A DNA stretch of 64,000 bases. It comes from Oopsacas minuta (Eukaryota > Porifera > Hexactinellida > Lyssacinosida > Leucopsacidae). The first letter of the stretch is position 1. The number at the start of each line of letters is the position of its first letter. The stretch spans positions 248,001 through 312,000 of the forward strand of contig JAKMXF010000255.1 in assembly GCA_024704765.1 (NCBI GenBank), read 5' to 3'. The position numbers and the translations under genes are program-made. The notes under the pieces are model-generated. The model worked only from the letters and a program-made list of their open reading frames with translations. It was not told the origin of the DNA and did not search any database. This document shows, one piece after another, positions 44,961 to 54,546 of this stretch.

Positions 44961-45183
44961 AACTGTAGGAAACTGCTGGTACCATACCAATGGGGATGCT
45001 GTACATATCATTCTGAATACTCAAATTGAAGAGTTTCATTTCAATATTAGAAATTTCGGGTATCTTACTATCCCAACACTATAACATAATGTGATCCACA
45101 TCTAAGCTAAACTCTAGAACTCACTAGTAAGCTTAGATCAAATACAAATATAGCACAAATTGATTTAACACAAGCCAGCTTTA

Positions 45184-45491
45184 CTCCTTAATTAATTATA
45201 AATGAATTGGTTCCAAAAATGGAACAACCAGAACTAACTAAGTCAGGACCAGAACTAATAGACCAAGTGGCTGAATGAAAAGTATAAAAGAAAACAAAAA
45301 CGTAAATATGCACAAAAAAAGAAATCAAAATGGGACACAACATACACAAACACGATAAAGATCAGGAAACAGATCAGAGCTATGGTCCTACAAATACAAA
45401 GTAGGTTTCATTAAATACATAATCGTTATCTGTGCGAAATTCTTAGTAAATATATTATAAATTAAAGGGAATCTCATAACTTTAGAACTAC
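45184..45491. other. Intergenic, A-rich, no gene seen
   Basis: Purine-rich AT sequence with runs such as AAAAGAAAACAAAAACG and no supported ORF or repeat. Confidence 0.4.
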
Positions 45492-45559
45492 ACTTAGGAA
45501 CATATGAAGTTATACCGCTATCCCTGAGAATAGCGGTATAACCTCATATGTCCCTAAGT
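45492..45559. repeat. Near-perfect 30-bp-arm hairpin
   Basis: Arm ACTTAGGAACATATGAAGTT continuing ATACCGCTAT, an 8-base loop CCCTGAGA, then the complementary arm with two mismatches. Could be a foldback MITE or a transcribed hairpin; nothing here decides. Confidence 0.7.
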
Positions 45560-45631
45560 CCTAGTAGTTGAATTGTATTGAAATTATTAGACTAAATGTA
45601 TGTATTATATACGTATCTTTAATTATAGTTC

Positions 45632-45910
45632 AAGAAGGGTTGGTGATATGTGGAAAGGTGAATTGGTCCTTAGAACCCCCTCAAAATTGGCCGGAGGGGG
45701 TTCCATTCATTAATCCAAAATACTTAAAGATACCGGACCTGGTGAAGGTGAAAAGAAATTTAACAAGTGAGTTATATATTATCCATGAATTCTTATAAGA
45801 ATGTACCGTATATATAATAATTATAATTATTTTTCTATTCTACAGGCTGAGGATTATACTAAGAGTGATAGTGATTTGTGTGTTGTAATGTTATTAAGTA
45901 AATATTGAAT
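45632..45910 (+). CDS. Unrecognised gene fragment with one intron
   Basis: An exon beginning after a possible acceptor (TTTAATTATAG, ending at 45631) encodes GKVNWSLEPPQNWPEGVPF and then a lysine-rich end (PDLVKVKRNL). A donor at AACAA/GTGAGT (about 45768) and an acceptor TTCTACAG (ending 45846) define an intron of about 78 bases; splicing gives a stop codon two codons later. The intron is supported by the nearby copy at 46000, which lacks it. The protein family is unknown to me and upstream exons were not found. Confidence 0.45.
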
Positions 45911-45925
45911 TTATTGTATTAGAAA

Positions 45926-45991
45926 ATTATTTTGTTTCAATGTATGTATTGATATACGTATATATCAATACATACATTGAAACAAAATAAT
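45926..45991. repeat. Perfect 31-bp inverted repeat
   Basis: Arms begin ATTATTTTGTTTCAATGTAT and end in ATACATTGAAACAAAATAAT, separated by only four bases (CGTA). The arms match without mismatch. It lies exactly between the intron-containing and intron-lacking copies of the unrecognised gene fragment. Confidence 0.9.
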
Positions 45992-46001
45992 ATTTTGGTG
46001 C

Positions 46002-46135
46002 TATGTGGAAAGGTGAATTGGTCCTTAGAACCCCCTCAAAAGTGGCCGGAGGGGGTTCCATATATAAAGCCAAAATATTTAAGATACCTGACCTGGTGAA
46101 GGTAAAAAGAGGTTTAACTAGTTGAGGATAAGATT
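46002..46135 (+). pseudogene. Intronless, frameshifted copy of the 45632 fragment
   Basis: About 130 bases strongly similar to 45642-45880, starting CTATGTGGAAAGGTGAATTG. Where the upstream copy has its 78-base intron, this one runs straight through (TTTAACTAGTTGAGGA against spliced TTTAACAAGCTGAGGA). One base is missing in TATTTAAGATACC relative to TACTTAAAGATACC, which breaks the frame. Best read as a decayed processed copy; a poly-A tail and target-site duplication were not found. Confidence 0.65.
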
Positions 46136-46140
46136 AGAGA

Positions 46141-46596
46141 TTATTTGTGTATTGTAATGTACACAAATAACTTAATTACTTTAGGTGGAGCTACCTTAAT
46201 GGCATTGCCGTAAATGTCTAGAGTAAATGAAGGAATATCTATCTTGTTGTCGTAATAGTGACGGATTTCTTTGAAAACTCCGTTATGTACTTCTTTCAAC
46301 AACTTATCTTCCTTATTCTTGTTTACAAGATACTTTAGTGATCTGCTGTCTTTGTGTAACATAAAAAGCCCCACGAAAGTGAACGTTACAATCCCTTCTA
46401 CGATAGCGTAACAATGTTCCATTTCATTGCATTTTGATTTTATATCATCTGCACCCATGGTTTCCAACTTGTCCCAAGCTATTGCATACTCCAAATCTAG
46501 CCTATTGAGTCTTGTGTCATACTCTTTACGAGTGATTATTTTGGCTCGAAGTATGGCACTAAGCTGAATCATCATAAATTTAAGTGGATCGTCCAT
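46141..46596 (-). CDS. Orphan ORF, 151 codons
   Basis: Open frame starting MDDPLKFMMIQLSAILRAKI and ending just inside the tail of the intronless fragment copy on the other strand. One hydrophobic stretch (about 70-82, IVTFTFVGLFML) could be a membrane segment but is short. Rich in Lys/Glu/Asp otherwise. No family recognised. Its last codons are formed by a small hairpin (46141-46170), so the original C-terminus may have been replaced. Could be a real lineage-specific gene or a fragment of a mobile element. Confidence 0.35.
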   Translation of the reverse strand: MDDPLKFMMIQLSAILRAKIITRKEYDTRLNRLDLEYAIAWDKLETMGADDIKSKCNEMEHCYAIVEGIVTFTFVGLFMLHKDSRSLKYLVNKNKEDKLLKEVHNGVFKEIRHYYDNKIDIPSFTLDIYGNAIKVAPPKVIKLFVYITIHK

Positions 46597-47071
46597 TTTG
46601 TTGAGTTTTCAAGATTTAGTTGACAGTTTGATTAGATTAGAATAGAAATTCTGAGTAGTAGTTTTTATACAAATACGTTAGTACGTATGTTAACCAACAT
46701 TCTATGAAGGAAGAAAATATTTTATCAGTTATAGTTGTACATAATTTGATATTCACAATTATTATACGAAAATTCTGAATTCATTGGAAACATGCATTAA
46801 TTTGAAAGAGAATTGTGTACATAATTTTTGTATATTTAATAAAAATAATAATAATATTTCTGAAGAATTATTAGTAATACATTGTTTGTAGTAATTGATC
46901 ATTTCCACAGATAATATCTATTACAGTGGAATCACCGAAGCGGTACACAGATCAATGCTACAATAAACATATCAGGGCCGTTGGAGCCAGGCAATTGGTA
47001 TAACAATAGCTGTAACGCATTAGCTAATTAAACATTACACGCCCTTAGCATCATAATATATTAAAATTTAA
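46597..47071. other. Intergenic, no gene seen
   Basis: Very AT-rich spacer of about 475 bases without repeat families or ORFs that I can support. Confidence 0.4.
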
Positions 47072-48154
47072 TTATTTAATTGGAAATATCTTCCTCTTCC
47101 ATCTAATAGCATCTCTATGTTTCCGCTTACAATCTCTCATTAACAATGCAGCTTTTTCATGCCATTCTCTATTCAGAGTATCTATATCTTGTTTACGATA
47201 GAACTTTATATCATCTATTCTATTTCTGAATTTGCTATTATTCGTGTGGAAGAAGAAAAAATTTCTAGTTCCAGTTTCTTCTACAACATTTCTAGATTCA
47301 ACATTTCCTAATTCAGATTCGGAATCTTTAGCGAAATGATATTCCGTATCAATCAATTGGCTCACTGTACTAACTTGTATCCGTTCAAAACTGTAAGTTT
47401 GTGAAAGTTTAACTTGCTCTGATTCTTTAATATCAAAATTAAATCTACCTGTTTCAATTTTATCATCACTTTGAGTTTTTCCAAACAGAGAAGCTATTGA
47501 CTTTGTATTTTCGTATTTGTAGTATGTTTGTTTTGATACCTCAGGGATTTCTATTATCTCTGAGGTATTTCTGAGTGATGTATCTACTACATCAGTATTC
47601 TCTCTATCTTCCTTCTGTAATATATATCTCTTATGGCAATCTAGTGTTGGATCAAATCGTATTAGATCAACGATATCTCGAACAGAACGTTTTTGAGCAC
47701 GAATATCTTTACCCAAAATATCACCCAATATTTGCAAATTCTTTTGTTTTTCTACTACAAAAGTATCTAGTTTCTCACCAGTTTCAGACTTTTCACTCAG
47801 AGCCTCAGCAAATCTTTCATCTAGTTGAAACCGATCATCATTTCTAGATTGTTGTTGTAATTTGAATAATTTAGCTCCTGAATAACCTTCAAATTGAGGT
47901 TTATCAGGTAGCTGATACTCTGTATCAGATTCGCTATCATCTTCCCCAAATATATCCTTGTGTTTATTTCCATTCACTTTATTGTCAATATTATCATCAG
48001 AATCTGAATCAAATGTTACATGCTTTGATTCTGGAATAGTCCTCCCTTTCAAAGACTCAGATATTATATTATTGGTTCTCTCCATTCTCTTGACATGATC
48101 CTCCATAGCTTGCAACCTAGCTTCATTAGACTTCCTCTTCCTACTGGATTCCAT
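47072..48154 (-). CDS. NOL8: NOL8-like protein lacking an RRM
   Basis: 360 residues, charged and probably disordered, nucleolar by analogy. The match is to the C-terminal region of NOL8, a ribosome-biogenesis protein: FEGYSGAKLFKLQQQSRNDDRFQLDERF (human form F.G..G.KLL.LQ....TDERF.MD.RF), KKNLQILGDILG, a phrase with IRFDPTLDCHKRY (human YDPTKQDHATY), PEVSKQTYYKY, and the terminal NFFFFHTNNSKF ... MRDCKRKHRDAIRWKRK (human RFFFF.KNDERL ... MDCRKKHKDAKRK). Human NOL8 is over 1,100 residues with an N-terminal RRM; none is visible here or immediately upstream. An acidic DSDSDDNID stretch lies near residue 50. Single exon. Confidence 0.8.
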   Translation of the reverse strand: MESSRKRKSNEARLQAMEDHVKRMERTNNIISESLKGRTIPESKHVTFDSDSDDNIDNKVNGNKHKDIFGEDDSESDTEYQLPDKPQFEGYSGAKLFKLQQQSRNDDRFQLDERFAEALSEKSETGEKLDTFVVEKQKNLQILGDILGKDIRAQKRSVRDIVDLIRFDPTLDCHKRYILQKEDRENTDVVDTSLRNTSEIIEIPEVSKQTYYKYENTKSIASLFGKTQSDDKIETGRFNFDIKESEQVKLSQTYSFERIQVSTVSQLIDTEYHFAKDSESELGNVESRNVVEETGTRNFFFFHTNNSKFRNRIDDIKFYRKQDIDTLNREWHEKAALLMRDCKRKHRDAIRWKRKIFPIK

Positions 48155-48241
48155 TGCTATACAGATATGCCAGCTGTAATCCGAATAGGGAATGTATTAT
48201 CATGAATCGGAACTGACAATTTTTAAATGAAATAAGTAGTA

Positions 48242-48374
48242 CAGTTAACTCCCGTTATATCGAAGATTAAAATTGTACAAATATAGTTCCAAACCTTCAA
48301 AGTAACATCTTTCATCGGTTATATCAAAGAAATTATAGCGGTTCCTTGAGCTTCAATATAACGGGAGTTGACTG
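48242..48374 (-). repeat. pogo/Tigger-like MITE, well preserved ends
   Basis: CAGTTAACTCCCGTTATATC to TATAACGGGAGTTGACTG, with TA on both flanks. Internal order of family phrases is reversed relative to the 9750 copy, so it lies in the opposite orientation. The rest of 48155-48506 shows nothing else. Confidence 0.85.
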
Positions 48375-48506
48375 TATGTCTTAAACGAGTTCTAATGTAT
48401 CATATTATTAAGAGAAAATGATAAAATGAATGAATGAATAAGATATAAACTCCAGGATATACATACATGACATGTCAAACGGTGATTTGAAGATATAATC
48501 CCTCAA

Positions 48507-49118
48507 TTATTTCCATAAATTACTATAGTTGCAGAGACAGAGCTTTGTATTAAGAACATCAAGCTTATCTTTAAAACTGTTAATTTGAGTGTATGAGAAT
48601 TCAGAAGGTCCTATAACAGCTTGATTATATAATTCAATAGCTTGTTGAGCTATTACAATATCTGCCTCAGCTTTGAGGCAAGAGCATTCCAACATATGAT
48701 AACTAAGGTATTCAGAAAATTGTGGGTATGGGTATGTAACAGTTTGTACAAAACTCATAGCAAAGTCTGTTCCTAAATCGTATATTTTCATCCTATAGAA
48801 TGTAGAGGATTGGTTCGTAATATCCATCGGGTCTATTGTATCTGCTAATAGTCTGACAGCTGGTTTCATTTTAGGAATTTCTGCAATGTTTGAATTAATA
48901 TTTATAGCAAGGAATTTTGATGCTATCTTCTCAATAGGAATAACACAGGATTTGGAGAAGGAGAATATTCTCGATAGATAGCGAAAGAAAGCAAATAAAC
49001 ATAGAACAATGAAGAACGTAGGATATACTGTAGAGATAATTATTATAGGAAAATTGTCGAAAAATAGAAGCTCTGAAGTAGAAGAATTCATAAATAAGAA
49101 CTGAAAATAACTGTGCAA
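48507..49118 (-). CDS. C1orf43: C1orf43/NICE-3 family membrane protein
   Basis: 203 residues. A single membrane segment (about 22-45, FPIIIISTVYPTFFIVLCLFAFF) is followed by a basic turn and a soluble domain. Similarity to human C1orf43 is modest but collinear: LLAD.....M, FYRMKIYDLG (human YLYRMKALDAI), and EADIVIAQQAIELYNQAVIGPSEFSYTQINSF.DKLDVLNT (human DTLLDGYETARYGTGVFGQNEYLRYQEALSELAT). The human protein is linked to Golgi integrity and phagocytosis; function here is inferred only. The 5' half of this gene and about 4 kb upstream are duplicated at 53.9-61.4 kb. First ATG used; MNSSTSE ten residues in is an alternative. Confidence 0.6.
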   Translation of the reverse strand: MHSYFQFLFMNSSTSELLFFDNFPIIIISTVYPTFFIVLCLFAFFRYLSRIFSFSKSCVIPIEKIASKFLAININSNIAEIPKMKPAVRLLADTIDPMDITNQSSTFYRMKIYDLGTDFAMSFVQTVTYPYPQFSEYLSYHMLECSCLKAEADIVIAQQAIELYNQAVIGPSEFSYTQINSFKDKLDVLNTKLCLCNYSNLWK

Positions 49119-49330
49119 AAATCGGAATAAAATGTATATTAAACAATATATGTGACTCTCTAACAGGAATATCCTGGAACTACGAACATTACGTAATTTA
49201 TGAAATATGCATATGAGCCTAGCAAATTTGAGGGGATGTCAATAAAACCAAAGGCAGCTTATCTCAACTTGTAAAATTGTAAATCGTATTTTCCCCAGTC
49301 TGGCTGATTCGTTGCTTCACAAGTGTTTCC

Positions 49331-49450
49331 TAATCCTTTTCACCTATGACCCTCCCATATGCAATACAAATTTAGATCCTTGTTGACTCCCTGCTGTGGT
49401 CCGCGCACCACCAAAGGATCTTATCTATGGACCCCAAAATGGGACCGCTG
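49331..49450. repeat. hAT-like MITE, family 1 (left duplicate)
   Basis: TAATCCTTTTCACCTATGAC to GGACCCCAAAATGGGACCGC then TG, with CATATGCAATACAAATTTAG inside. The same copy, with a few differences, is at 56661-56779, so insertion predates the segmental duplication. Confidence 0.7.
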
Positions 49451-49709
49451 CTGTACAAAATATACGGGAAAGCACCAGTATCTGGTAAAATCGAGCAGTT
49501 AGGAGCATATGACTAATAGTCAAATACAAAGAGTGCAATAATAAAAATGTATAATATCACACATTCCAAACCTCGGTTCGTTGAATAACAATATAACTGA
49601 ATAAGATTCTAGAACAATACTAATTGGACAAGTTTTATTGCTGAAAACTAATGAATGAATTGCAAACACAACAGCAAATTAATATCATTAAAAATCCATA
49701 TATGTAGCA

Positions 49710-49929
49710 TGGAGGTACAACGGAATGGGATGAAGCAAGTCAATATGACATACAAGCGAAAGCCCCGAAACGTGCAAAGAAAATGCGGCAATCTGGAGGT
49801 GCAACGGAATGGGAAGAATATTGGGAATATGTGTTCCCAGATGAAGGTACGAAGGCATCTAATCTTCAACGTTCAGAAATGGCTAAAAAGTGGAACAAGG
49901 GAAATGAAGAAGCATTAAGCAATGTTTAA
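49710..49929 (+). pseudogene. Inverted copy of the last CRNKL1 exon
   Basis: On the plus strand this stretch encodes [20 protein letters not shown] and ends NEEALSNV followed by a stop, the C-terminus of CRNKL1, but it points away from the gene whose last exon lies at 49933-50214 on the minus strand. The two meet tail to tail at 49929/49930, forming a large palindrome. The plus-strand copy preserves the original C-terminal codons better than the minus-strand one. Confidence 0.85.
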
Positions 49930-51009
49930 TGATTATTCATTTGCCTTTTTCCACTTTTTAGCCATTTCTAAAAGTTTAAGATTTGATGCGTTCGTGGCTT
50001 CATCTGGAAACACATATTCCCAATATTCTTCCCATTCCATTCCACCTCCAGATTGCCGCATATTCTTTACACATTTCGGAGCTTTCGCCTTGATGTCATA
50101 TTGACTAGCTTCATCACCATGTGTCATCTCAAAAGTCAACCATGAATCATGTAAACTTTTCCTCTCTTCTGGTTGTCGTAGCTCTTTCAGCAGTTTATCT
50201 GCCCTACCAAATATCTAACAAAAGAAGTAATATGAACTTAATTATATTGTTTTGTTCTAAGAAATACAGTAGGTGGTGAATAAGTACTATGGCTAAGAAG
50301 AACAAACATATAAACTAACCGCTCTGGTACTTTCCATTCTTCAATCGACGCTTCAAACCTAGCGTAAGATAACCATACTTTAATGTGTTTAGTTTTATCC
50401 AATAATCTCTCATATAGCGCTCTAACTCTCTCCCAATCCTCAAGCTCTACTTCAAAGTCTATATAAGCCTTCCATAGAATCTCAGGTATATCCATGCTAG
50501 GATACTCTGTAGCTAACTCAAATATAGCACGAGTTCTGTCTACATCTCCTAAACGAGATCATTGGTTAGGAAACTGATTCGGTATACGGCAGTTGACTGC
50601 ATAAGCTTACCTAATATAGATTCTAACTCAGCATACTTTATCCATGTAGTACAATTACTAGGATTAAATTCAAGGAATTTCTCGTATAGAATCCTGGCTC
50701 TACCAAACTCTCTTAATTCCAGTTCCAATTCAATATACCCTCTATATAACTTTGTTTTAGGACACATTCCAATCGCGTTGCCAAGGATTTTCCTTGCCTG
50801 AGTGAGTTCAAGTTGTCTCACTTCAAAGTGACTGTACATTATCCATATTTTAGCAAACGTGAATATTCTGTGTGGAATAGTGCTGAGAGCAGCTTTATAG
50901 ACTTCTCGTGTTCTCTCCATGTCTTTTGCGGCTAGTTCTTCAAACAATGCGTAGTTGATCCATAAGTATATGTATCTACAAATACAAGGATATAATATCA
51001 CAGTCATAT

Positions 51010-51319
51010 CATAGGCGTAGGAGTAGGTCCGGCTAAAAGACGGACCATGACTTTTCTTGTTTTAATTAATGAATTATTACTTTGCACCATTGTATCCAAA
51101 GTAGGGAAATAGTTCTCTAACATTGTTAATGAACACCGAATGACTGTTTTTGGTACGTTTTCAAAACAGGACATGTAATCTAGTGTTTCTACTATGAGAC
51201 TACTTTATATTCTTATTAATTACTTCCAAATGTTTTAACTGTACATTTATTGGACCATACAACCAAGGTTTGTTTCTATTTCTAGCCGGACCACTTTTTG
51301 AAGCAGTGCTACGTCACTG
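51010..51319. repeat. hAT-like element in CRNKL1 intron 4 (left copy)
   Basis: Ends CATAGGCGTAGGAGTAGGTC and GAAGCAGTGCTACGTCACTG are inverted relatives of CAGTGGCGTAG, a common hAT terminus; GTCCGGCT occurs near each end. A matching copy is at 59166-59485. Confidence 0.65.
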
Positions 51320-51334
51320 CATATACAAGGGAAA

Positions 51335-51472
51335 CCTCTACAAACAGGGCTCGTGGCAACGAGTGAAAATAAATAGATTGAACTCCTAGCACGATATGAA
51401 CCTCCACAAAAGGGGAATTACGAAGAAACGGGGTTGCATTTTTCGGCGTCCCTGGTACCGTTTGTGAATGTA
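51335..51472. repeat. Family 3 inverted-repeat element (left copy)
   Basis: CCTCTACAAAC at one end, GTTTGTGAATG at the other, with ACGAAGAAACGGGGTTGCAT and TTTTTCGGCGTCC inside. Related to 29658-29803; duplicate at 59501-59638. Confidence 0.65.
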
Positions 51473-53073
51473 ACACTGTATTAATGTAATTTATACAAAA
51501 CTCAAAATGAATAAATACAGTATGTATTTTTTGGTAATTATAAGAAACAATATAATACTCACCTCCTCCAATATCTCTTCTCCTGAATAGGAGGAATATT
51601 AGCAATTGCCCTTTCATATATTTCCCTCAACAAATCTACATTAAAATCTCCCTCCATCAGTCTAATGTAATTATGCCACAAGTCATAATCCTTTTGAGTT
51701 CAACGCTAGCTGCTCTTCATACTGGAGACGACGCTTACTCGTTATTACGTCATCTATAGCTAGTCTATCTCCGTGCCTCTTCTCGAACTGAGAATAAGCC
51801 TTGAAGAGATCTGTACACTTCTCTTTGCCTAGCTTGTCAATAGCGTATTTATAGATTGTTCTAACCTATATTATAGGAGTAATTAATAAAAGATTTTCTA
51901 CACAACCGACTGGAAACTTTCAAATACATACATTTCATATATGTTCTTACCCGTTCAAATTCTTTCTGTCTCTCCTCGTATTTAGCAAATGCCATATAGA
52001 AACTCTCATCTGTGTGTTCATCTCCAAAGAACTCCATACCTCTTTCATACACATTCCTAGCTGCTGCTAGGTAACCGTTTTCTTCCTCAAACTTAGCATA
52101 CTTTATCCAATATTTGGTTACAGGGTGTACTTGTACGAAACGCTCGTATATCTTCCTTGCTCTCTCTACCTCTTTATATCTAATTTAGAAAAACTTAAAA
52201 GGTACGAATATATTCAGATATTTTTCTTTCAAAATTTTTCCCAGAAGGCCTTGTAAACTCCTGAAACGGTTAGCAACTATGATATACATACCTCATTTCC
52301 ATTTTGATATATGAGAACCATGCCTGCTCCTGAGGCTCCCACTCCATCCATCTCTCAAACACCTGTCTAGCCTTGCCAACCTCTCCCAGCATTTCCTCCA
52401 TGTATGCAAACTTAAACCAGAACTGATCAGCTCGGGGTAATATAGTTACTCCTCTGTTCCATAGATTTCGTGCATGATTTACCTAGAGAGAGAGAGAGAA
52501 TATTAATAATAAAGCAAATACTTAGGAAGGTTAATATTATCCACGTTTCAGCTCACCTGACCATTCTTCATCTCCATTTCTGCATACTTTAGCCATAGTC
52601 CGATATTTCTATGGTCCTCATCCAATGCCCGCTCAAATACAGACTCAGCTCGTTGGATTTCTTTCTGTCCAGCCTCCCACTCTGCATACTTTATCCAGTT
52701 ACTCATAACACCTCTGTTCTTACGGATATTGTCCTCAAATGTTTTACGTTTTCGCATTTTATAATCACGTAACTCTTCTTCATTTCTGATAGGTTGTTTA
52801 GGAGGAGGAGCTCCTTTCTCCAGCTGTCTGTCTGTCACCTCTTGGAGAATTTGCTCTGCAGTTATTTGCATAGCAGCTGGTGTTTTATTCTTAACTCTAG
52901 CTGCTTTGGGGATACGAGTAGCACCTGGTTTGTCATCTGACCCTCTCTTAGCACCAAATGCAACTGCTTGAGACATTATAACCTAATTTTAGTAAAATAG
53001 CATTCGTTTATACTATGTAGGTATTATGGCATATGTACTTATGTAGCATTTTAAACGCATTTCCATCAGATTT

Positions 53074-53207
53074 GTGGTTCCAAACCTAGGGTCCACAGAG
53101 CACGGACCCCTTGGTGGTCAACGGACAAGAACAGGGGGTCCATAGACCATATGATCTCAAAATTTGTATTGCAGTCTATGGGATGGTGAAAAAGGTTGGG
53201 AACCATT
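53074..53207 (+). repeat. hAT-like MITE, family 1 (left duplicate)
   Basis: GTGGTTCCAAACCTAGGGTC to AAAAGGTTGGGAACCAT, with CATATGATCTCAAAATTTGT inside. Equivalent copy at 61239-61372. Lies in the CRNKL1 upstream region. Confidence 0.8.
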
Positions 53208-53259
53208 GTATTGGATTATTTGCGCTTATTCTAGAACATGACCTTAGCAAATAATAATA

Positions 53260-53880
53260 ATCATCATTTTACTATATAAGCCAAAGTCTATGGGGATATA
53301 TTGCAATTACTGAATGAAGCCAATTTATACGCTATATGTTGTTTGTATTCACTTTGCTTATGCATACTACTCTCACACGTTCAGCATTTCTATGAGTTTG
53401 GATTTATGTTATTTCCTATGATGTTTTACAAATGAGAGGTCATGAAACCAACTAAACAAAGTTTATGATTACTGAAGCCACTTTTAGAAAACATATGAAG
53501 ACTAATATTATAAATACAACTATTCATATGATTGCAAAGTAGTGTATGATTACCCAACATTGTAATAGGAATGCAACATTTTCAATAGTAAAACAAAGAA
53601 GTAGTATTAATGAAAACAACAAAATGCTATTGTCAGTAATGTGGTTATTTCAAATTAAGATGCCACAAAATTGTGGCATTCCTTCTAGCAATTGTGCTAC
53701 GTCGATGGGCCGACTTGTATATACTAAGTAATTGTTGCACATATAATAATTCTACGTATTGATATTTCAACTCATGGATTTTCAGCCAATACTTGAGCCC
53801 ACTGTCTTCAGTGAAATCCCGCTGGATTTGATTATTGACGACACTATTATCCTTGCACAGTCTTGTGATAATGTCTTAAA
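53260..53880. other. Spacer between the two duplicated units
   Basis: Similarity between the left and right units ends near 53260 and resumes near 53881. These 620 AT-rich bases contain a 61-codon chance ORF and nothing I recognise. Confidence 0.5.
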
Positions 53881-53938
53881 CAGCTGGTTTCATTTTAGGA
53901 ATTTCTGCAATGTTTGAATTAATATTTATAGCTAGGAA
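53881..53938 (-). pseudogene. C1orf43-like fragment, left of transposon
   Basis: CAGCTGGTTTCATTTTAGGA onward matches 48858-48914 almost base for base, ending AGGAA at the transposon border. The sequence resumes at 56259, so this is the first half of an interrupted duplicate of the C1orf43-like gene. The gene's 3' half was not duplicated. Confidence 0.85.
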
Positions 53939-54546
53939 CACAGTGGCACGGCATGTGGAAATAGGTCAAAAAATTATAACCTCAAATTGCTTTATAATGT
54001 TGATATTTGAATTCAGCATCCCCACAAACCTCGGAAAACATCTGACATCTCTACAATAGACTTCCCATTTAGCTCCCACGTCTATTCCAATGAAAGCATA
54101 ATTGAAATTCGAAAGATTGATTTATGCTTTCAATTTTCGGTCATGATGCAATTTTGAATAATTTGGGTTCTCCCCGTCAAATAACTGCTATTTATAGTAT
54201 ACCAATCGAAAGCTCTTATGTTGCTGAATAATAAATCGCGTTAATCTTGGCCCCAATGAACAGATGGAATTTACTATTCTCATTTTAAACAAGCTTGTTC
54301 GTACAAGTGCAATAAAGAGAAACACGTTTCATTAAAACTCTAGTACTTTTTTGCCTTCACTTGCGGAACTTTCCTAATAGCTCTTTTCGTCCTCTACAAA
54401 ATACACTTTAAATTACGGTTTCAGGAAGTGTCAACGATATTCTTTTTGCGATTTTAAATGTAATCCATTCACAATTATCTAATTTTTGGCCCATATAAAT
54501 CATAAATAATTGTTGTGGCTGTTTATTAGCACATTTTCATTATGAA

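Larger units (their letters stand above)
49933..52976 (-). pseudogene. CRNKL1: CRNKL1 left copy, frameshifted
   Basis: Same seven-exon structure as the intact copy at 58062-61138 and nearly identical over most exons (exon 1 at 52976-52557 starts [20 protein letters not shown]). Two frame-breaking differences are visible. One extra T lies near 51690-51695 (ATCCTTTTGAG against ATCCCTTGAG) and shifts exon 4, giving an early stop. One missing base lies near 50335 (GAAGAATGGAAAGTACC against GAAGAACTGGAAAATACC) in exon 6. The final exon is cut short at NE followed by TAA where the sequence folds into its inverted copy. It may still be transcribed but cannot make the full protein. Confidence 0.85.

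Noticed and set aside
48931-49146. 71-codon minus-strand ORF overlapping the C1orf43-like gene
   Set aside because: Out-of-frame shadow of the membrane-segment codons.
50238-50495. 85-codon ORF as an alternative CRNKL1 protein end
   Set aside because: The read-through into the intron follows from the one-base deletion in the left copy; the intact copy splices here in frame.
53546-53731. 61-codon ORF in the spacer between duplicated units
   Set aside because: Short, no similarity, expected by chance in 600 AT-rich bases.
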